Assembly: GCF_018449545.1 (NCBI RefSeq) | Contig: NZ_JAAVUR010000017.1 | Coordinates: 58,395 to 122,394 of the forward strand | DNA length: 64,000 nt | Reading direction: 5' to 3' | DNA from: Granulicella sp. dw_53 | GTDB taxonomy: Bacteria; Acidobacteriota; Terriglobia; Terriglobales; Acidobacteriaceae | Part shown: piece after piece, positions 36,919 to 46,754 of the stretch | Position numbering within the stretch: position 1 is the stretch's first letter | How the letters are laid out: each line of letters opens with the position of its first letter | Translations under genes and position numbers: made by a program | The notes under the pieces: model-generated | Told to the model about the DNA's origin: nothing | Seen by the model: only the letters and a program-made list of their open reading frames with translations | Database searches by the model: none

Positions 36919-36967
36919 GACGGATTTTGATTTTGCCCCCCAGGGGGAGCACAGAAGGCGGGACGAG

Positions 36968-37882
36968 ATGGCTAAACCGCAACATGTGCCGGTTCTTTTA
37001 GAAGAAGCAATGGAGTACTTGAATGTGCGGCCGGGCGGCGTGATCGTAGATGCGACGCTGGGTCTGGCGGGGCACTCTTCGGAGATTGCGAAGAGGCTGG
37101 GCGGCAAGGGCAAGCTGATCTGCTTTGACCGCGACCCGGAGGCGATGGCAGCGGCGAAGATTCGGCTGGAAGAAGTGAAGGCCGAGTTGGAGGCTGAAGG
37201 GAAGGAGATGCCAACGGTGGTGTTTGAGCCGATGGCGTTCTCCGAGGCGAAGAGCCGGATTAAACCGGGGAGCCTGGATGGCCTGCTCGCTGACTTTGGA
37301 GTCAGCAGCCTGCAACTGGACGAGGGGCACAGAGGATTTAGTTTTCGGACCGATGGACCGCTCGATATGCGGATGGATACGCGCAGCGGTGAGACGGCCG
37401 AGCAAGTGGTAAATCAGGAGGACGAAAACGAGCTCGCCGACCTGATTTACGAATTCGGAGAGGAAAGGAGGTCGCGGAGAATCGCCAGAGCCATTGTGCG
37501 GGCCCGGCCGATATCGACGACAGTGGAGTTAGCTCGAATCATATCGGCCGAGGCCCCATCAATGAAAGGCGAGAAGATTCATCCGGCGACGCGGACCTTT
37601 CAAGCACTTCGGATTCGAGTGAATAACGAGCTGGGAGAGATTCAATCGCTGCTGGAGAGCGCGGTATCTCTACTGAAGCCGGGCGGAAGGCTGGTGTTGA
37701 TCAGCTTCCACTCGCTGGAAGACCGGCTGGTAAAAGATGCGTTCCGCGAAGCAGGACGGAACAAGGTTTTAGAGGTTTTGACGAAGAAGCCGGTGGTTGC
37801 GGCAGAGCAAGAGCAGATGAGGAATCCGCGCAGTCGAAGCGCGAAGATGCGAGCGGCGGAGAAGCCAGGGCGCAGGGGTTAG
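36968..37882 (+). CDS. rsmH: 16S rRNA m4C1402 methyltransferase RsmH (MraW)
   Basis: 304 residues from MAKPQHVPVLLEEAMEYL, a typical RsmH start. The SAM site is VDATLGLAGHS; GLLADFGVSSLQLDEGHRGFSF and PLDMRMD are family signatures, as are ATRTFQALRIRVNNELGEI and VLISFHSLEDRLVKDAF. It methylates 16S rRNA at C1402. The longer frame from 36887 overlaps mraZ and is not used. Next comes a 220-base gap to ftsL in which no gene was found. Confidence 0.97.
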   Translation: MAKPQHVPVLLEEAMEYLNVRPGGVIVDATLGLAGHSSEIAKRLGGKGKLICFDRDPEAMAAAKIRLEEVKAELEAEGKEMPTVVFEPMAFSEAKSRIKPGSLDGLLADFGVSSLQLDEGHRGFSFRTDGPLDMRMDTRSGETAEQVVNQEDENELADLIYEFGEERRSRRIARAIVRARPISTTVELARIISAEAPSMKGEKIHPATRTFQALRIRVNNELGEIQSLLESAVSLLKPGGRLVLISFHSLEDRLVKDAFREAGRNKVLEVLTKKPVVAAEQEQMRNPRSRSAKMRAAEKPGRRG

Positions 37883-38102
37883 GGCCAAGGGCTCGGAGTA
37901 GGAAACCAAGTTTAGATTTCAGCCTCTCCTTAGAGTTGAGCGGTACAGGGAGCAAGAAGAGGCAAACAAGTGATCGGGCCAGGGTTGTCCCACCTTCTTT
38001 CAGGCGAAAGACAACCGTTCCAAACAGTCCCTTCCTCCATAGCGACCCTGGTCCGGTTTCGTAAGTTTGGAGAGCACAAAGTAAGTTTCTTGAGGTGTAG
38101 TG

Positions 38103-38627
38103 ATGGCGACGACGGCGATGGCAGGACAACAGATGGAGATGATGGGTTCGCGAACTGGGTCGCGGGGTCGTGGGGAGTCTCTGGCCGAGCGGAACCGTTT
38201 GTTGTTCGAGTCGCAGAAGAAGGCGCGTCGCGGACCGACGCCTGAGGTCTTCTTCGCAAAACATATTGATAACAGCCGCATCGTAAAGGCGGATGATCCG
38301 GAACGGCGTCGCGAGATGCGTTCGTTCACCTCGGTGATGGGTCTGCTGTTTCTGCTGGTGATGGTCTATGTGTGGCAGCACTTCACGGCGATCGAGGTTG
38401 GATATCAGGTGGAGGCCCAGAAGCTGCAGGTCGAGCAGATGCGCGAGCAGAACCGGCAGTTGCGGCTGAGCGAGGCTCAGTTGACGGACCCTGAGCGGAT
38501 CGACCGGATGGCCAAGGATCTTGGACTCGCAGCACCACAGCCGGGACAGGTTGTACGGCCTGAGGGTGGCGATGCGAACGCTCCTGTGGTGGCACAGGCT
38601 GTAACTCCGACGCTGGCTATTCAGTAG
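38103..38627 (+). CDS. ftsL: FtsL-like cell division protein
   Basis: 174 residues. A long polar cytoplasmic part (about 75 residues) precedes one membrane helix (VMGLLFLLVMVYVWQHF), then a coiled-coil (EAQKLQVEQMREQNRQLRLSEAQL) and the segment DPERIDRMAKDLGLAAPQPGQVV, which matches the C-terminal end of FtsL proteins. The position between rsmH and ftsI supports the call. FtsL bridges FtsB/FtsQ and activates FtsWI. ATG at 38103 is chosen over the overlapping GTG at 38100. The cytoplasmic extension is longer than in E. coli. Confidence 0.85.
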   Translation: MATTAMAGQQMEMMGSRTGSRGRGESLAERNRLLFESQKKARRGPTPEVFFAKHIDNSRIVKADDPERRREMRSFTSVMGLLFLLVMVYVWQHFTAIEVGYQVEAQKLQVEQMREQNRQLRLSEAQLTDPERIDRMAKDLGLAAPQPGQVVRPEGGDANAPVVAQAVTPTLAIQ

Positions 38628-38707
38628 GACTCATCAGCAAAGCCGAGGTTTGAGATCTAAGCAATAACCTTCAAAAGCAAACGATTTTGTCGTAAGGATC
38701 TTTCTAT

Positions 38708-41056
38708 ATGCATAAGCCGCCACGGCAGACGATGACCGCTCCAATCCGGCGGATGCGATTCGTCTGGGTGGCGCTCTTCTTTTTTAGCTGGACGATGATC
38801 ATTGGGTTGCGGCTGGGATGGCTGCAACTCATTCGTCATGGACACTACGTCGAGACCGCGGCGAAGCAACAGCAGAGGACCTTCGAGGTGGCTCCGCGGC
38901 GCGGTCTGCTGTATGACCGCAATCTGCGTGAGCTGGCGATGACGGTGTCGGTAGACAGCGTGTATGCGGTGCCTTCGGAGCTGGGTGCGAATCGGGCAAA
39001 TGCAGCGGAGTTGCTGGCGGGGATCGTGCACTCGGATGCGCGGGACAACTTTACCTCGAAGCAGCAGATGCTGGCGCGGTTCACTGCATCGCGCAACTTT
39101 GCATGGGTGGCGCGACGGCTGGACGCGGATACGGCGACCCGGGTGCGTGAGTTGAATCTGAAGGGCGTGTATCTGCAGAAGGAGTTCAAGCGGTTCTATC
39201 CGAACAACGATCTGGCGGCGCAGGTGCTAGGCTATGTCGGCGCGGACGACAATGGATTGGGCGGTCTGGAGCAGCAGTTCGACGACGACATGCATGGCGT
39301 CGCCGGGCACATGGTGATTGGCGTGGACGCCAAGCGTCAGGCGCTGACCAGTGAAGAGAGCCAGCCGATGCCGGGTGAGAACCTGGTGCTGACGATCGAC
39401 GCGAATATTCAGTACATGGCAGAGCGGGCGCTGGATGCGCAGATGGAGAAGGTGAAGGCTCTGCATGGCACGGTGGTGGTACAGGATCCACATACCGGTC
39501 ATATCCTGGCGCTGGCGGTCTCGCCTCGTTTCAACCCGAACGATCAGCGGCACATGGATTCGAGTGTGCTGCAGAACCTGGCGGTGAGCGATATCTATGA
39601 GCCCGGGTCGACCTTCAAGCTGGTGACGTATTCGGCGGCACTGGATTCTGCCGGAGTCCAGCCGACAGACATGGTGGACTGCCAGGGTGGCGCGATGACC
39701 ATGTATGGCCGCACCTTGCACGACGACCGGAGCGACCACTTCGGTGTGGTAACGGTGCAGTATGCGCTGGAGCACTCAAGCGACGTCGGCGCGGCGAAGA
39801 TGGCGTTGAAGGTCGGCAATCAAAAGTTCTACGACTATATGAGAGCTTTCGGCTTCGGTGATCGAAGTGGAATCGAGCTGCCGAGCGAGACACGCGGTCT
39901 GCTGCGGAATCCGAAGAAGTGGGGGGCGACCAGCATTCTGTCACTGGCGATCGGGCAAGAGATCGGCGTTACGCCGGTGCAACTGGTAACGATGGTGAGC
40001 ACGCTTGCAAATGGTGGAGTCTATATGCCTCCGCATGTTTTGCTGGGTTCGACGGACCAGTTAAAAGGCGATCCGCGGTTGAAGCCAGTGGCGTTCCATC
40101 CGGTGAACCAGTTGCCTGCGACGCTGCCCGATGGGGCGCACCGGGTGATCTCGGAGCTGACTTCAGCGAAGATGCGGATGATGATGCAGGGCACCGTCAA
40201 CGAGGGCACTGGTTCCAAGGCGCGGCTGAATGGATATAGCGCGGGCGGCAAGACCGGGACGGCGCAGAAGATCGATGTAGCGACGCACACATACTCGCAC
40301 ACGAAGCTGGTGGCGAGCTTTGCGGGATTTGCACCGGTCAGTAATCCGGCGATTGCGGTGGCGGTTGTGATCGACACTCCGACCGCAGGTGGCGACTTGG
40401 CGCACTATGGCGGCGCTGTAAGTGCACCGGTCTTCGCGGATGTGGCGCAACAGGTTCTCGAATATCTGGGCGTCCCACATGATCAGCCGTTGAAGACAAA
40501 GAAGGAGTTGCTGGCTTCGGTGAAGAATGAACCGGTAGATGGAGCTCCTTCGGAGCAGGTGGCGGATCTGGACTCGCTCTTCTCCGAGATCAATAACTTG
40601 CCGGCAGACGACCCGCTACGGGCTCCGGCGAACGCTGCTGCCGCAGCCACGCAGAGTGTCACGAGCGTAGCGCCGCCTCCCAGCGCGCCCGCTGTAAGTA
40701 GGGTCAGTGGAAGTAAGAGTTCGACGATGGCGAATCTGATTCCGGCTAAGGTGCTGGCCGCCTTCAGGACGAGGAGCGAGAGCGGGTTGGGGATGCCGGA
40801 GGATACGGTGGCTTCGGTTCCGGCCTCGAAGGTTTCTTCGAAGGCGCAGGGCTCCGGCGCGGTAATGGTAGATGCTACGCAGAAGGTTGCAGTGCCGGTG
40901 TTTGGTGGTGCAGCACTGCGGACAGTTGTGGAACGGGCGGGTGGAGCGGGACTGCGGGTCCAGCCTGTGGGAAGTGGGTTGGCGCGGGAGCAGTTTCCTG
41001 CGGCGGGGACCATGGTGCCCATGGGAACCGAGGTTGTGGTGCGGTTCGCTCGATAA
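38708..41056 (+). CDS. ftsI: Division-specific transpeptidase FtsI/PBP with PASTA domain
   Basis: 782 residues. A basic start and one membrane anchor (FVWVALFFFSWTMIIGLRLGW) precede the PBP dimerisation domain (RRGLLYDRNLRELAMTVSVDS). The transpeptidase domain has the nucleophile Ser301 in PGSTFK and Lys515-Thr-Gly in GGKTGTAQK. The middle motif, normally SxN, reads Ser357-Ser-Asp359 (EHSSDVGAAK). After an Ala/Pro/Ser linker the last 65 residues form one PASTA-like domain (VAVPVFGGAALRTVVERAG, GTMVPMGTEVVVRF). It cross-links septal peptidoglycan with FtsW. ATG with AAGGA 9 bases upstream. Confidence 0.95.
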   Translation: MHKPPRQTMTAPIRRMRFVWVALFFFSWTMIIGLRLGWLQLIRHGHYVETAAKQQQRTFEVAPRRGLLYDRNLRELAMTVSVDSVYAVPSELGANRANAAELLAGIVHSDARDNFTSKQQMLARFTASRNFAWVARRLDADTATRVRELNLKGVYLQKEFKRFYPNNDLAAQVLGYVGADDNGLGGLEQQFDDDMHGVAGHMVIGVDAKRQALTSEESQPMPGENLVLTIDANIQYMAERALDAQMEKVKALHGTVVVQDPHTGHILALAVSPRFNPNDQRHMDSSVLQNLAVSDIYEPGSTFKLVTYSAALDSAGVQPTDMVDCQGGAMTMYGRTLHDDRSDHFGVVTVQYALEHSSDVGAAKMALKVGNQKFYDYMRAFGFGDRSGIELPSETRGLLRNPKKWGATSILSLAIGQEIGVTPVQLVTMVSTLANGGVYMPPHVLLGSTDQLKGDPRLKPVAFHPVNQLPATLPDGAHRVISELTSAKMRMMMQGTVNEGTGSKARLNGYSAGGKTGTAQKIDVATHTYSHTKLVASFAGFAPVSNPAIAVAVVIDTPTAGGDLAHYGGAVSAPVFADVAQQVLEYLGVPHDQPLKTKKELLASVKNEPVDGAPSEQVADLDSLFSEINNLPADDPLRAPANAAAAATQSVTSVAPPPSAPAVSRVSGSKSSTMANLIPAKVLAAFRTRSESGLGMPEDTVASVPASKVSSKAQGSGAVMVDATQKVAVPVFGGAALRTVVERAGGAGLRVQPVGSGLAREQFPAAGTMVPMGTEVVVRFAR

Positions 41057-41109
41057 GCAGGCTCAAGGTCCATCGGGCTAGTGCAGTTTTGGGGGCTTAG
41101 AATCGAGCT

Positions 41110-42606
41110 ATGCGGTGGATGGATGCAATGGCGCGGGTGTCGGTGGCGGAGTTCGCTTCGGCTGGGGGGTTGGTCGAGGTTGGTGGGGTGGAGTATGACT
41201 CCAGGCGCGTAAAGCGCGGCGATGTATTTGTCGCGATGAGGGGTGGCGTTGCGGACGGGAATCGATATATAGAGTCGGCGATTGCGCAGGGTGCGGCTGC
41301 AATCGTGACGGATTCGCGTGAGGCGTATGACGTACTGCGGCTGATGCATCCTGAGGTGGGAGCGGCTCTGGTGGAGCGGGGAAGGCGAGCGCTCGCGGAG
41401 GTGAGTGCAGCGATACTGGGCCATCCGGAGAGGAAGCTGGCTCTGAGTGCGGTTACGGGGACGAATGGCAAGACGACGACGGCTTTGCTGTTGGAACAGA
41501 TGTTGCGGAGCGTCGGGCGGCAGTGCGTGCTGATTGGGACGATCGAGACGCATGTGGGGGATGAGGTGAGGGACTCGGAGCATACGACTCCGGAGGCTTC
41601 GGACACGTTGCGGGTGTTTGCGGACGGTGTGAAAGTAGGAGCGACGGAGGCGGTGATGGAGATGTCCAGCCACGCGCTGGAGCAGGAGAGGGTGTGGGGT
41701 TTGCCGGTGGATGTTGCGATATTTACGAACCTCACGCAGGATCATCTGGACTATCACGGGACGATGGAGGCTTATCTTGCCGCGAAGTTGAGGTTGTTTG
41801 AGGGGGAGGGAGCGCCGGCTCCTCGGGTGGCGGTGGTGAATGCCGATGACGCTGTTGGTGAGGCTGTGATTCGAATCGCGGGGCGGTCGAATGTGATGAC
41901 GTACGGGTTGGCCGGTGGAGACTATCGGGCAGAAGATGTTGTGCTGGCAGCCGGGGAGACGAGGTTTTTGTTCAAGACGCCCAAGGGAGATCTGGCGATA
42001 CATTCTCCTTTGACGGGACGGGTGAACGTGTACAACTTGTTGGCCGCCTCTTGTGCTGCGCTGGCCAGGGGATTGGCGTTAGAGCAGGTTGCGGCTGCAA
42101 CAGAGGGTTTGAGGCAGGTGCCTGGCCGGTTTCAGGTTGTGCCATCGAGGAACGGTGTGACGGTGGTGGTGGACTATGCGCATACCGACGATGCGTTGCG
42201 GAATCTGATTACGCTGGCGCGGGAGTTGGTGAAGGAGCAGCGTGGAAGGGTGATCACGCTCTTTGGGTGTGGCGGGGACCGGGACCGGACGAAGAGGCCG
42301 CGGATGGGACGGGCTGCAGGCGAGGGCAGCGATCTGGTGGTGCTGACCAGCGACAATCCGCGGAGCGAGGAGCCCGCTGCAATCCTCGACGAAGCCTTGG
42401 TCGGGGTGAAGGAGACCGGGACGGAGTGCATCGTAGAGGAGGATCGGGCAACCGCGATTGCGACCGCGATTCGGGCGGCGAAGGCGGGGGATATCGTTTT
42501 GATTGCAGGCAAGGGACATGAGAAGGTGCAGATCTTGAAGGGCGGGACGGTACCGTTCGATGACGTGGCGGTGGCGGCTGGGGTCTTGGCGGAGCTTGAA
42601 AGGTAA
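41110..42606 (+). CDS. murE: UDP-MurNAc-L-Ala-D-Glu:meso-diaminopimelate ligase
   Basis: 498 residues. The ATP site is VTGTNGKTTTALLLE; YDSRRVKRGDVFVAM is the N-terminal UDP-binding domain; DYAHTDDALRNLI and GCGGDRDRTKRPRMG are Mur ligase signatures. The DNPR motif at residues 415-418 is the meso-DAP-selecting motif, so the peptidoglycan is predicted to be DAP type. The ligase acts in the cytoplasm before murF. ATG at 41110 is the most upstream of three close Met codons. Confidence 0.97.
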   Translation: MRWMDAMARVSVAEFASAGGLVEVGGVEYDSRRVKRGDVFVAMRGGVADGNRYIESAIAQGAAAIVTDSREAYDVLRLMHPEVGAALVERGRRALAEVSAAILGHPERKLALSAVTGTNGKTTTALLLEQMLRSVGRQCVLIGTIETHVGDEVRDSEHTTPEASDTLRVFADGVKVGATEAVMEMSSHALEQERVWGLPVDVAIFTNLTQDHLDYHGTMEAYLAAKLRLFEGEGAPAPRVAVVNADDAVGEAVIRIAGRSNVMTYGLAGGDYRAEDVVLAAGETRFLFKTPKGDLAIHSPLTGRVNVYNLLAASCAALARGLALEQVAAATEGLRQVPGRFQVVPSRNGVTVVVDYAHTDDALRNLITLARELVKEQRGRVITLFGCGGDRDRTKRPRMGRAAGEGSDLVVLTSDNPRSEEPAAILDEALVGVKETGTECIVEEDRATAIATAIRAAKAGDIVLIAGKGHEKVQILKGGTVPFDDVAVAAGVLAELER

Positions 42607-42611
42607 GACAC

Positions 42612-42654
42612 GGCGTAGCGGTGATTCAAGAGATTCAAGGCTGATAAGAGCGAG
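42612..42654 (+). repeat. Short repeat shared with 35988-36030
   Basis: Second copy of the 43-base similarity (GGCGTAGCGGTGAT ... TGATAAGAGC) placed in the 70-base gap between murE and murF. Confidence 0.4.
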
Positions 42655-42676
42655 CGCTCTTTGGAGATGAGATTCG

Positions 42677-44056
42677 GTGAAATTGACATTGGGTTTGGTT
42701 GCGGATTGGATTCACGCGGATGGGGAGTTCGATACGACTGCCGAGGCAGTCGGGTATTCGATCGATTCGAGGACGATCGGGGCTGGCGAGCTGTTCTTCG
42801 CGGTGACGGGAGAGCGGCTGGATGGTCACGAGTATGTTGCAGCCGCGCTCGCGAATGGCGCGGTAGCGGCGGTGGTAGGCAATCAATGGGTGGTTCCGTC
42901 GGAGGTGGATGAGACCAAGCTGCTCAAGGTCGCCGAGGGCCCGGATTGTGTCCTGTGCGCGTTGCAGACGTTGGCACATGCGGTCCGTCGGAGCTGGGGG
43001 AAGAGAGTGATTGGGGTTACGGGATCGGCAGGCAAGACCACCACGAAGGATGCCGTGGCGCAGGTCCTGGGGGCGCGGTTCAAGGTGTTGAAGTCGGCGG
43101 GGAACCTGAACAATGGGTTTGGGTTGCCGCTGCAACTGCTGCGTTTGGAGGCGGAGCATGAGGTCGCCGTGATCGAGATGGGGATGAATCATGCGGGCGA
43201 AATCGCGGCGCTGGCGAAGATCGCGGAGCCGGACTGGGGCGTGGTGTCGAACGTGGCGCCGGTGCATGTGGAGTTCTTTGCGAATGGAGTGGAAGGGATT
43301 GCAGCTGCGAAGTATGAGTTGATCGCGTCGCTGCCGAACGACGGTATTGCCATACTGAATGGCGATGATGAATGGGTGAAGGGGTTTGGGCGGGACATGG
43401 GGGACCGTGCGGTGCTGTATGGGACGGGGCCAGGAGCCGAGGTGCGCGCGGAGAATGTAATGGAGGTGGGAGTTGCCGGGATGGAGTTTGATGTCGTGGT
43501 GAAGGGGGAGCGGGCTCCTGTGAAGTTGCGTCTGCTGGGGCGTCACAATGTGCTCAACGCTCTGGCGGCGATTGCAGTGGGGGTGCGGAGTGGGATGGAC
43601 TTGAGTGAGTGTGCAGCGGCGGTTGGGGAGTTGCACGCAGGGGACAAGCGGGGCGAGATTTTGGAGTGGCGGGGGGCCACACTGATCAACGATTGTTACA
43701 ATTCGAACCCGCGGGCGTTGGACGCGATGATGGATGCGTTGATGGCGGTGCCGGCGAAGCGTCATGTCGTGGTTGCCGGGGAGATGTTGGAGCTGGGGGA
43801 TGCTGCTGCGGAGTTGCATGCGGAGTGCGGGCGGCGGATGGCCGAACGGGGGGTCTCCGTGGTGGTAGGGGTGCGGGGAGCCGCGGAGCGGTTGGTGGAG
43901 GCGGCGAGGCAGGGTGGGGTTACAGCGGTATTTGTGGAGGGGCCGGAGGCTGCCGGGGCGTGGCTCGTGGAGAATCTGCGGGAGGGCGATGCGGTGCTGC
44001 TTAAGGCCTCGCGTGGGGTGCGTTTGGAGCGGGCGCTGGCGGCCTTGCCCATTTAG
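42677..44056 (+). CDS. murF: UDP-MurNAc-tripeptide:D-Ala-D-Ala ligase
   Basis: 459 residues. Signatures are YSIDSRTIGAGELFFAVTGERLDGH, the ATP loop GVTGSAGKTTTKDAVAQ, KSAGNLNNGFGLPL, EMGMNHAGEIAALA and LINDCYNSNPRALDAM. It adds D-Ala-D-Ala to complete the cytoplasmic pentapeptide. The GTG start has GGAGATGAG about 7 bases upstream. It is followed by a 150-base gap to mraY. Confidence 0.97.
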   Translation: MKLTLGLVADWIHADGEFDTTAEAVGYSIDSRTIGAGELFFAVTGERLDGHEYVAAALANGAVAAVVGNQWVVPSEVDETKLLKVAEGPDCVLCALQTLAHAVRRSWGKRVIGVTGSAGKTTTKDAVAQVLGARFKVLKSAGNLNNGFGLPLQLLRLEAEHEVAVIEMGMNHAGEIAALAKIAEPDWGVVSNVAPVHVEFFANGVEGIAAAKYELIASLPNDGIAILNGDDEWVKGFGRDMGDRAVLYGTGPGAEVRAENVMEVGVAGMEFDVVVKGERAPVKLRLLGRHNVLNALAAIAVGVRSGMDLSECAAAVGELHAGDKRGEILEWRGATLINDCYNSNPRALDAMMDALMAVPAKRHVVVAGEMLELGDAAAELHAECGRRMAERGVSVVVGVRGAAERLVEAARQGGVTAVFVEGPEAAGAWLVENLREGDAVLLKASRGVRLERALAALPI

Positions 44057-44207
44057 GCGAATGCGGCTTGGTTCGCGGTGGAAAATGTTGGGTGGATACG
44101 GCAGACGTCCCTGTTAAGATAGCGGGTAGCTTGTGACCGGGGGTTAGCGGTTCGCAGGCCTATCCCTCATATGACGTGATCGACTCTAAGTCGAGGGCGG
44201 AGACGTC

Positions 44208-45344
44208 TTGCTCTATTGGTTGCTGTACCAGAAGCTGTTCCCCTACTTTCGCCTCTTTCGTATCTTCCGCTACCTGACGTTTCGCACGGTATTTGCGAGC
44301 CTGACGGCGCTGCTGATCGGTTTGTTGATCGGGCCGTATGTGATCGATAAGCTGCGGGAGTTCCAGATCGGCCAGTACATCCGCGAGGAAGGGCCGCAGA
44401 GCCATCAGAAGAAGAGCGGAACGCCGACCATGGGCGGGGTGCTGATCTGCATCTCCATCCTGATTCCGACGTTGTTGTGGGCGGATCTTTCGAATCCGTT
44501 TGTGTGGGTGGTGATGTTGTCGACGCTGGCGTTCGGTGCGATCGGGTTCGCAGACGACTATATCAAGGTGGTGCATCGGAGAAATAAGGGACTTACAGGC
44601 CGGCAGAAGCTTGCGTTGCAGTTCATTGCCAGTGCCGGGGTTGCGGTGGCTCTGCTAAAGATGGAGGTGCGGGGTGGGTACTCGACGCGGCTGATGGTGC
44701 CTTTTGCAAAGCGCTTCCGGCCAGATTTGGTGTGGGAGTGGATGGGGCATATTCCGCACATGCACTGGCTGGAGTACCTTCCCTTCGTGGTATTCGTGAT
44801 GATCGTGATTGCGGGTTCCAGCAATGCGGTGAATCTTACGGACGGCCTGGATGGGCTGGCGATTGGCTGCACGATTATTGCTGCCGGCGCGCTGACGGTA
44901 CTGACGTATGTGAGTGGTCATGTGGTGTTCAGCGACTATCTTGAATTGCAGCGCATGCCGATGGTGAGCGAACTGACGGTGTACTGCGGGGCGATGGTGG
45001 GGGCGAGTATCGGCTTCCTTTGGTACAACGCGCATCCGGCCGAAGTGTTTATGGGAGATGTGGGGTCGCTAGCGCTAGGAGGTGCGATTGGGACGGTCGC
45101 GGTCGTGATCAAGCAGGAGTTGCTGCTGCCGTTTATCGGTGGCGTGTTTATTCTTGAGGCGTTGAGCGTGATGTTGCAGGTGGGGAGTTATAAGCTGCGG
45201 AACGGGAAGAGGATCTTCAAGATGGCTCCGCTGCATCACCATTTTGAATTGATGGGGTGGAGCGAGAGCAAGGTGATCGCGCGGTTCTGGATTCTGGCGC
45301 TCGTGTTTGCCTTGTTTGCGCTGACTACTTTGAAGCTGCGTTAA
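44208..45344 (+). CDS. mraY: Phospho-MurNAc-pentapeptide transferase MraY
   Basis: 378 residues with about ten membrane helices. The catalytic and binding motifs are GTPTMGG, FADDYIKV, SSNAVNLTDGLDGLAIG, FMGDVGSLALGG and APLHHHFELMGW. It makes lipid I at the inner membrane. The start is TTG, with GGAG five bases upstream; no ATG lies close by. The segment RGGYSTRLMVPFAKRFRPD is the usual extended loop. The order murF-mraY-murD matches the canonical cluster. Confidence 0.97.
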   Translation: MLYWLLYQKLFPYFRLFRIFRYLTFRTVFASLTALLIGLLIGPYVIDKLREFQIGQYIREEGPQSHQKKSGTPTMGGVLICISILIPTLLWADLSNPFVWVVMLSTLAFGAIGFADDYIKVVHRRNKGLTGRQKLALQFIASAGVAVALLKMEVRGGYSTRLMVPFAKRFRPDLVWEWMGHIPHMHWLEYLPFVVFVMIVIAGSSNAVNLTDGLDGLAIGCTIIAAGALTVLTYVSGHVVFSDYLELQRMPMVSELTVYCGAMVGASIGFLWYNAHPAEVFMGDVGSLALGGAIGTVAVVIKQELLLPFIGGVFILEALSVMLQVGSYKLRNGKRIFKMAPLHHHFELMGWSESKVIARFWILALVFALFALTTLKLR

Positions 45345-45380
45345 GACGCTTTACCAATCATGACCGGATCGAGGTAGCCG

Positions 45381-46733
45381 ATGGATTTGAAGAATAAGCG
45401 GGTGTTGGTAGTGGGGTTGGGGAAGAGTGGGATCTCGGCTGCGCATTTTTTGCGGGAGCAGGGGGCTCGGGTGACGGTGAGCGATTCGCGGGATGCTGTG
45501 GCGCTCGCAGGGGAGATTCCGGCGCTGTTGGAGGCCGGCATCATGGTGGAGACGGGAGGACATGGGCTGCTGACGTTTCGGCGGTCGGATCTGATCGTGG
45601 TGTCTCCTGGTGTGCCGATGGATACGCCGGAGTTGAAGCAGGTGATCGCGTTTGGGCTGCCAGTGATTGGGGAGTTGGAGTTGGCCTCGCGGTATCTGAA
45701 GGGCAAGATCGTTGCGATTACGGGGTCGAATGGGAAGACGACCACGACGACTCTGGTGGGAGAGATTCTGAAGGCAGCAGGTCTGCCGACGCTGGTGGGT
45801 GGGAACATCGGGTTGCCGGTGATCGACCTGGTGGAGAAGAGCTCGGATGAGTCGGTGAGCGTATTGGAGGTCTCGAGCTTCCAGTTGGAGACGGTTGAGA
45901 AGTTTCATCCATGGATATCGGTAGTGCTGAACATTACTCCGGATCATTTGGATCGGCATGGAAGCTTCGAGAACTATGCGGCAGCGAAGGCGCGGATTAC
46001 GGAGCGGCAAGGGTCGGGAGACTTTCTGGTGCTGAATGCGGAGGATAAGGCCACGCAGATGGTCGCGGGAAAGACGAACGCTCAGGTGTTCTGGTTCAGT
46101 GCGCGGAGACCGATCAAGCAAGGGGCGTTCGTACATGGGGAGAGCGTGCTGTTCCTGCCAAAGGAGGGTGGGAAGGCGGAGCCGATTATGCCGGTGAGTG
46201 AGATTCCCCTGAAGGGCGCGCACAATGTGGAGAATGTGCTGGCTGCGGTGTGTGTTGCGCGGCTCGCGGGAGTTTCTGCCGAGGTGATACGGAAGGCTGT
46301 GGCGCAGTTCAAGGCAGTGGAACATCGGCTGGAGTTTGTAGCGAGTGTTGCGGGAGTGGATTACTACAACGACTCGAAGGCGACCAATGTGGACGCGACG
46401 ATGAAGGCTGTGGCGTCGTTCGATGGGGGAATTCACCTGATTCTGGGTGGGAAGGACAAGGACTCGGACTATGGGCAGATGGCAGAGCTGCTGCGGGAGC
46501 GAGTCAAGGCTGTTTACACCATTGGTTCAGCGGCTGAAAAGATTGAGCACCAACTGCGGGGAGTCGTGAAGATGAAGTCAGCGGGAACGATGCAGGTGGC
46601 TGTGCAGGATGCGGCTGAGTCTGCGGTTCCAGGCGATGTGGTCCTGTTGGCTCCAGCGTGTTCGAGCTTCGACCAGTTTGAGAACTATGAGCATCGCGGA
46701 CGTGTGTTCCGCGAGATCGTTGCGGCTCTGTAA
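45381..46733 (+). CDS. murD: UDP-MurNAc-L-Ala:D-Glu ligase
   Basis: 450 residues. VLVVGLGKSGISAAHFL opens the UDP-binding domain, AITGSNGKTTTTTLVGE is the ATP loop, and VLEVSSFQLE, LNITPDHLDRHG, HRLEFVASVAGVDYYNDSKATN and LAPACSSFDQFENYEHRGRV are MurD signatures. It adds D-Glu to UDP-MurNAc-L-Ala. The ATG is separated from mraY by 36 bases. Confidence 0.97.
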   Translation: MDLKNKRVLVVGLGKSGISAAHFLREQGARVTVSDSRDAVALAGEIPALLEAGIMVETGGHGLLTFRRSDLIVVSPGVPMDTPELKQVIAFGLPVIGELELASRYLKGKIVAITGSNGKTTTTTLVGEILKAAGLPTLVGGNIGLPVIDLVEKSSDESVSVLEVSSFQLETVEKFHPWISVVLNITPDHLDRHGSFENYAAAKARITERQGSGDFLVLNAEDKATQMVAGKTNAQVFWFSARRPIKQGAFVHGESVLFLPKEGGKAEPIMPVSEIPLKGAHNVENVLAAVCVARLAGVSAEVIRKAVAQFKAVEHRLEFVASVAGVDYYNDSKATNVDATMKAVASFDGGIHLILGGKDKDSDYGQMAELLRERVKAVYTIGSAAEKIEHQLRGVVKMKSAGTMQVAVQDAAESAVPGDVVLLAPACSSFDQFENYEHRGRVFREIVAAL

Positions 46734-46754
46734 GTGAAGCTGATTCCTCGCTTC

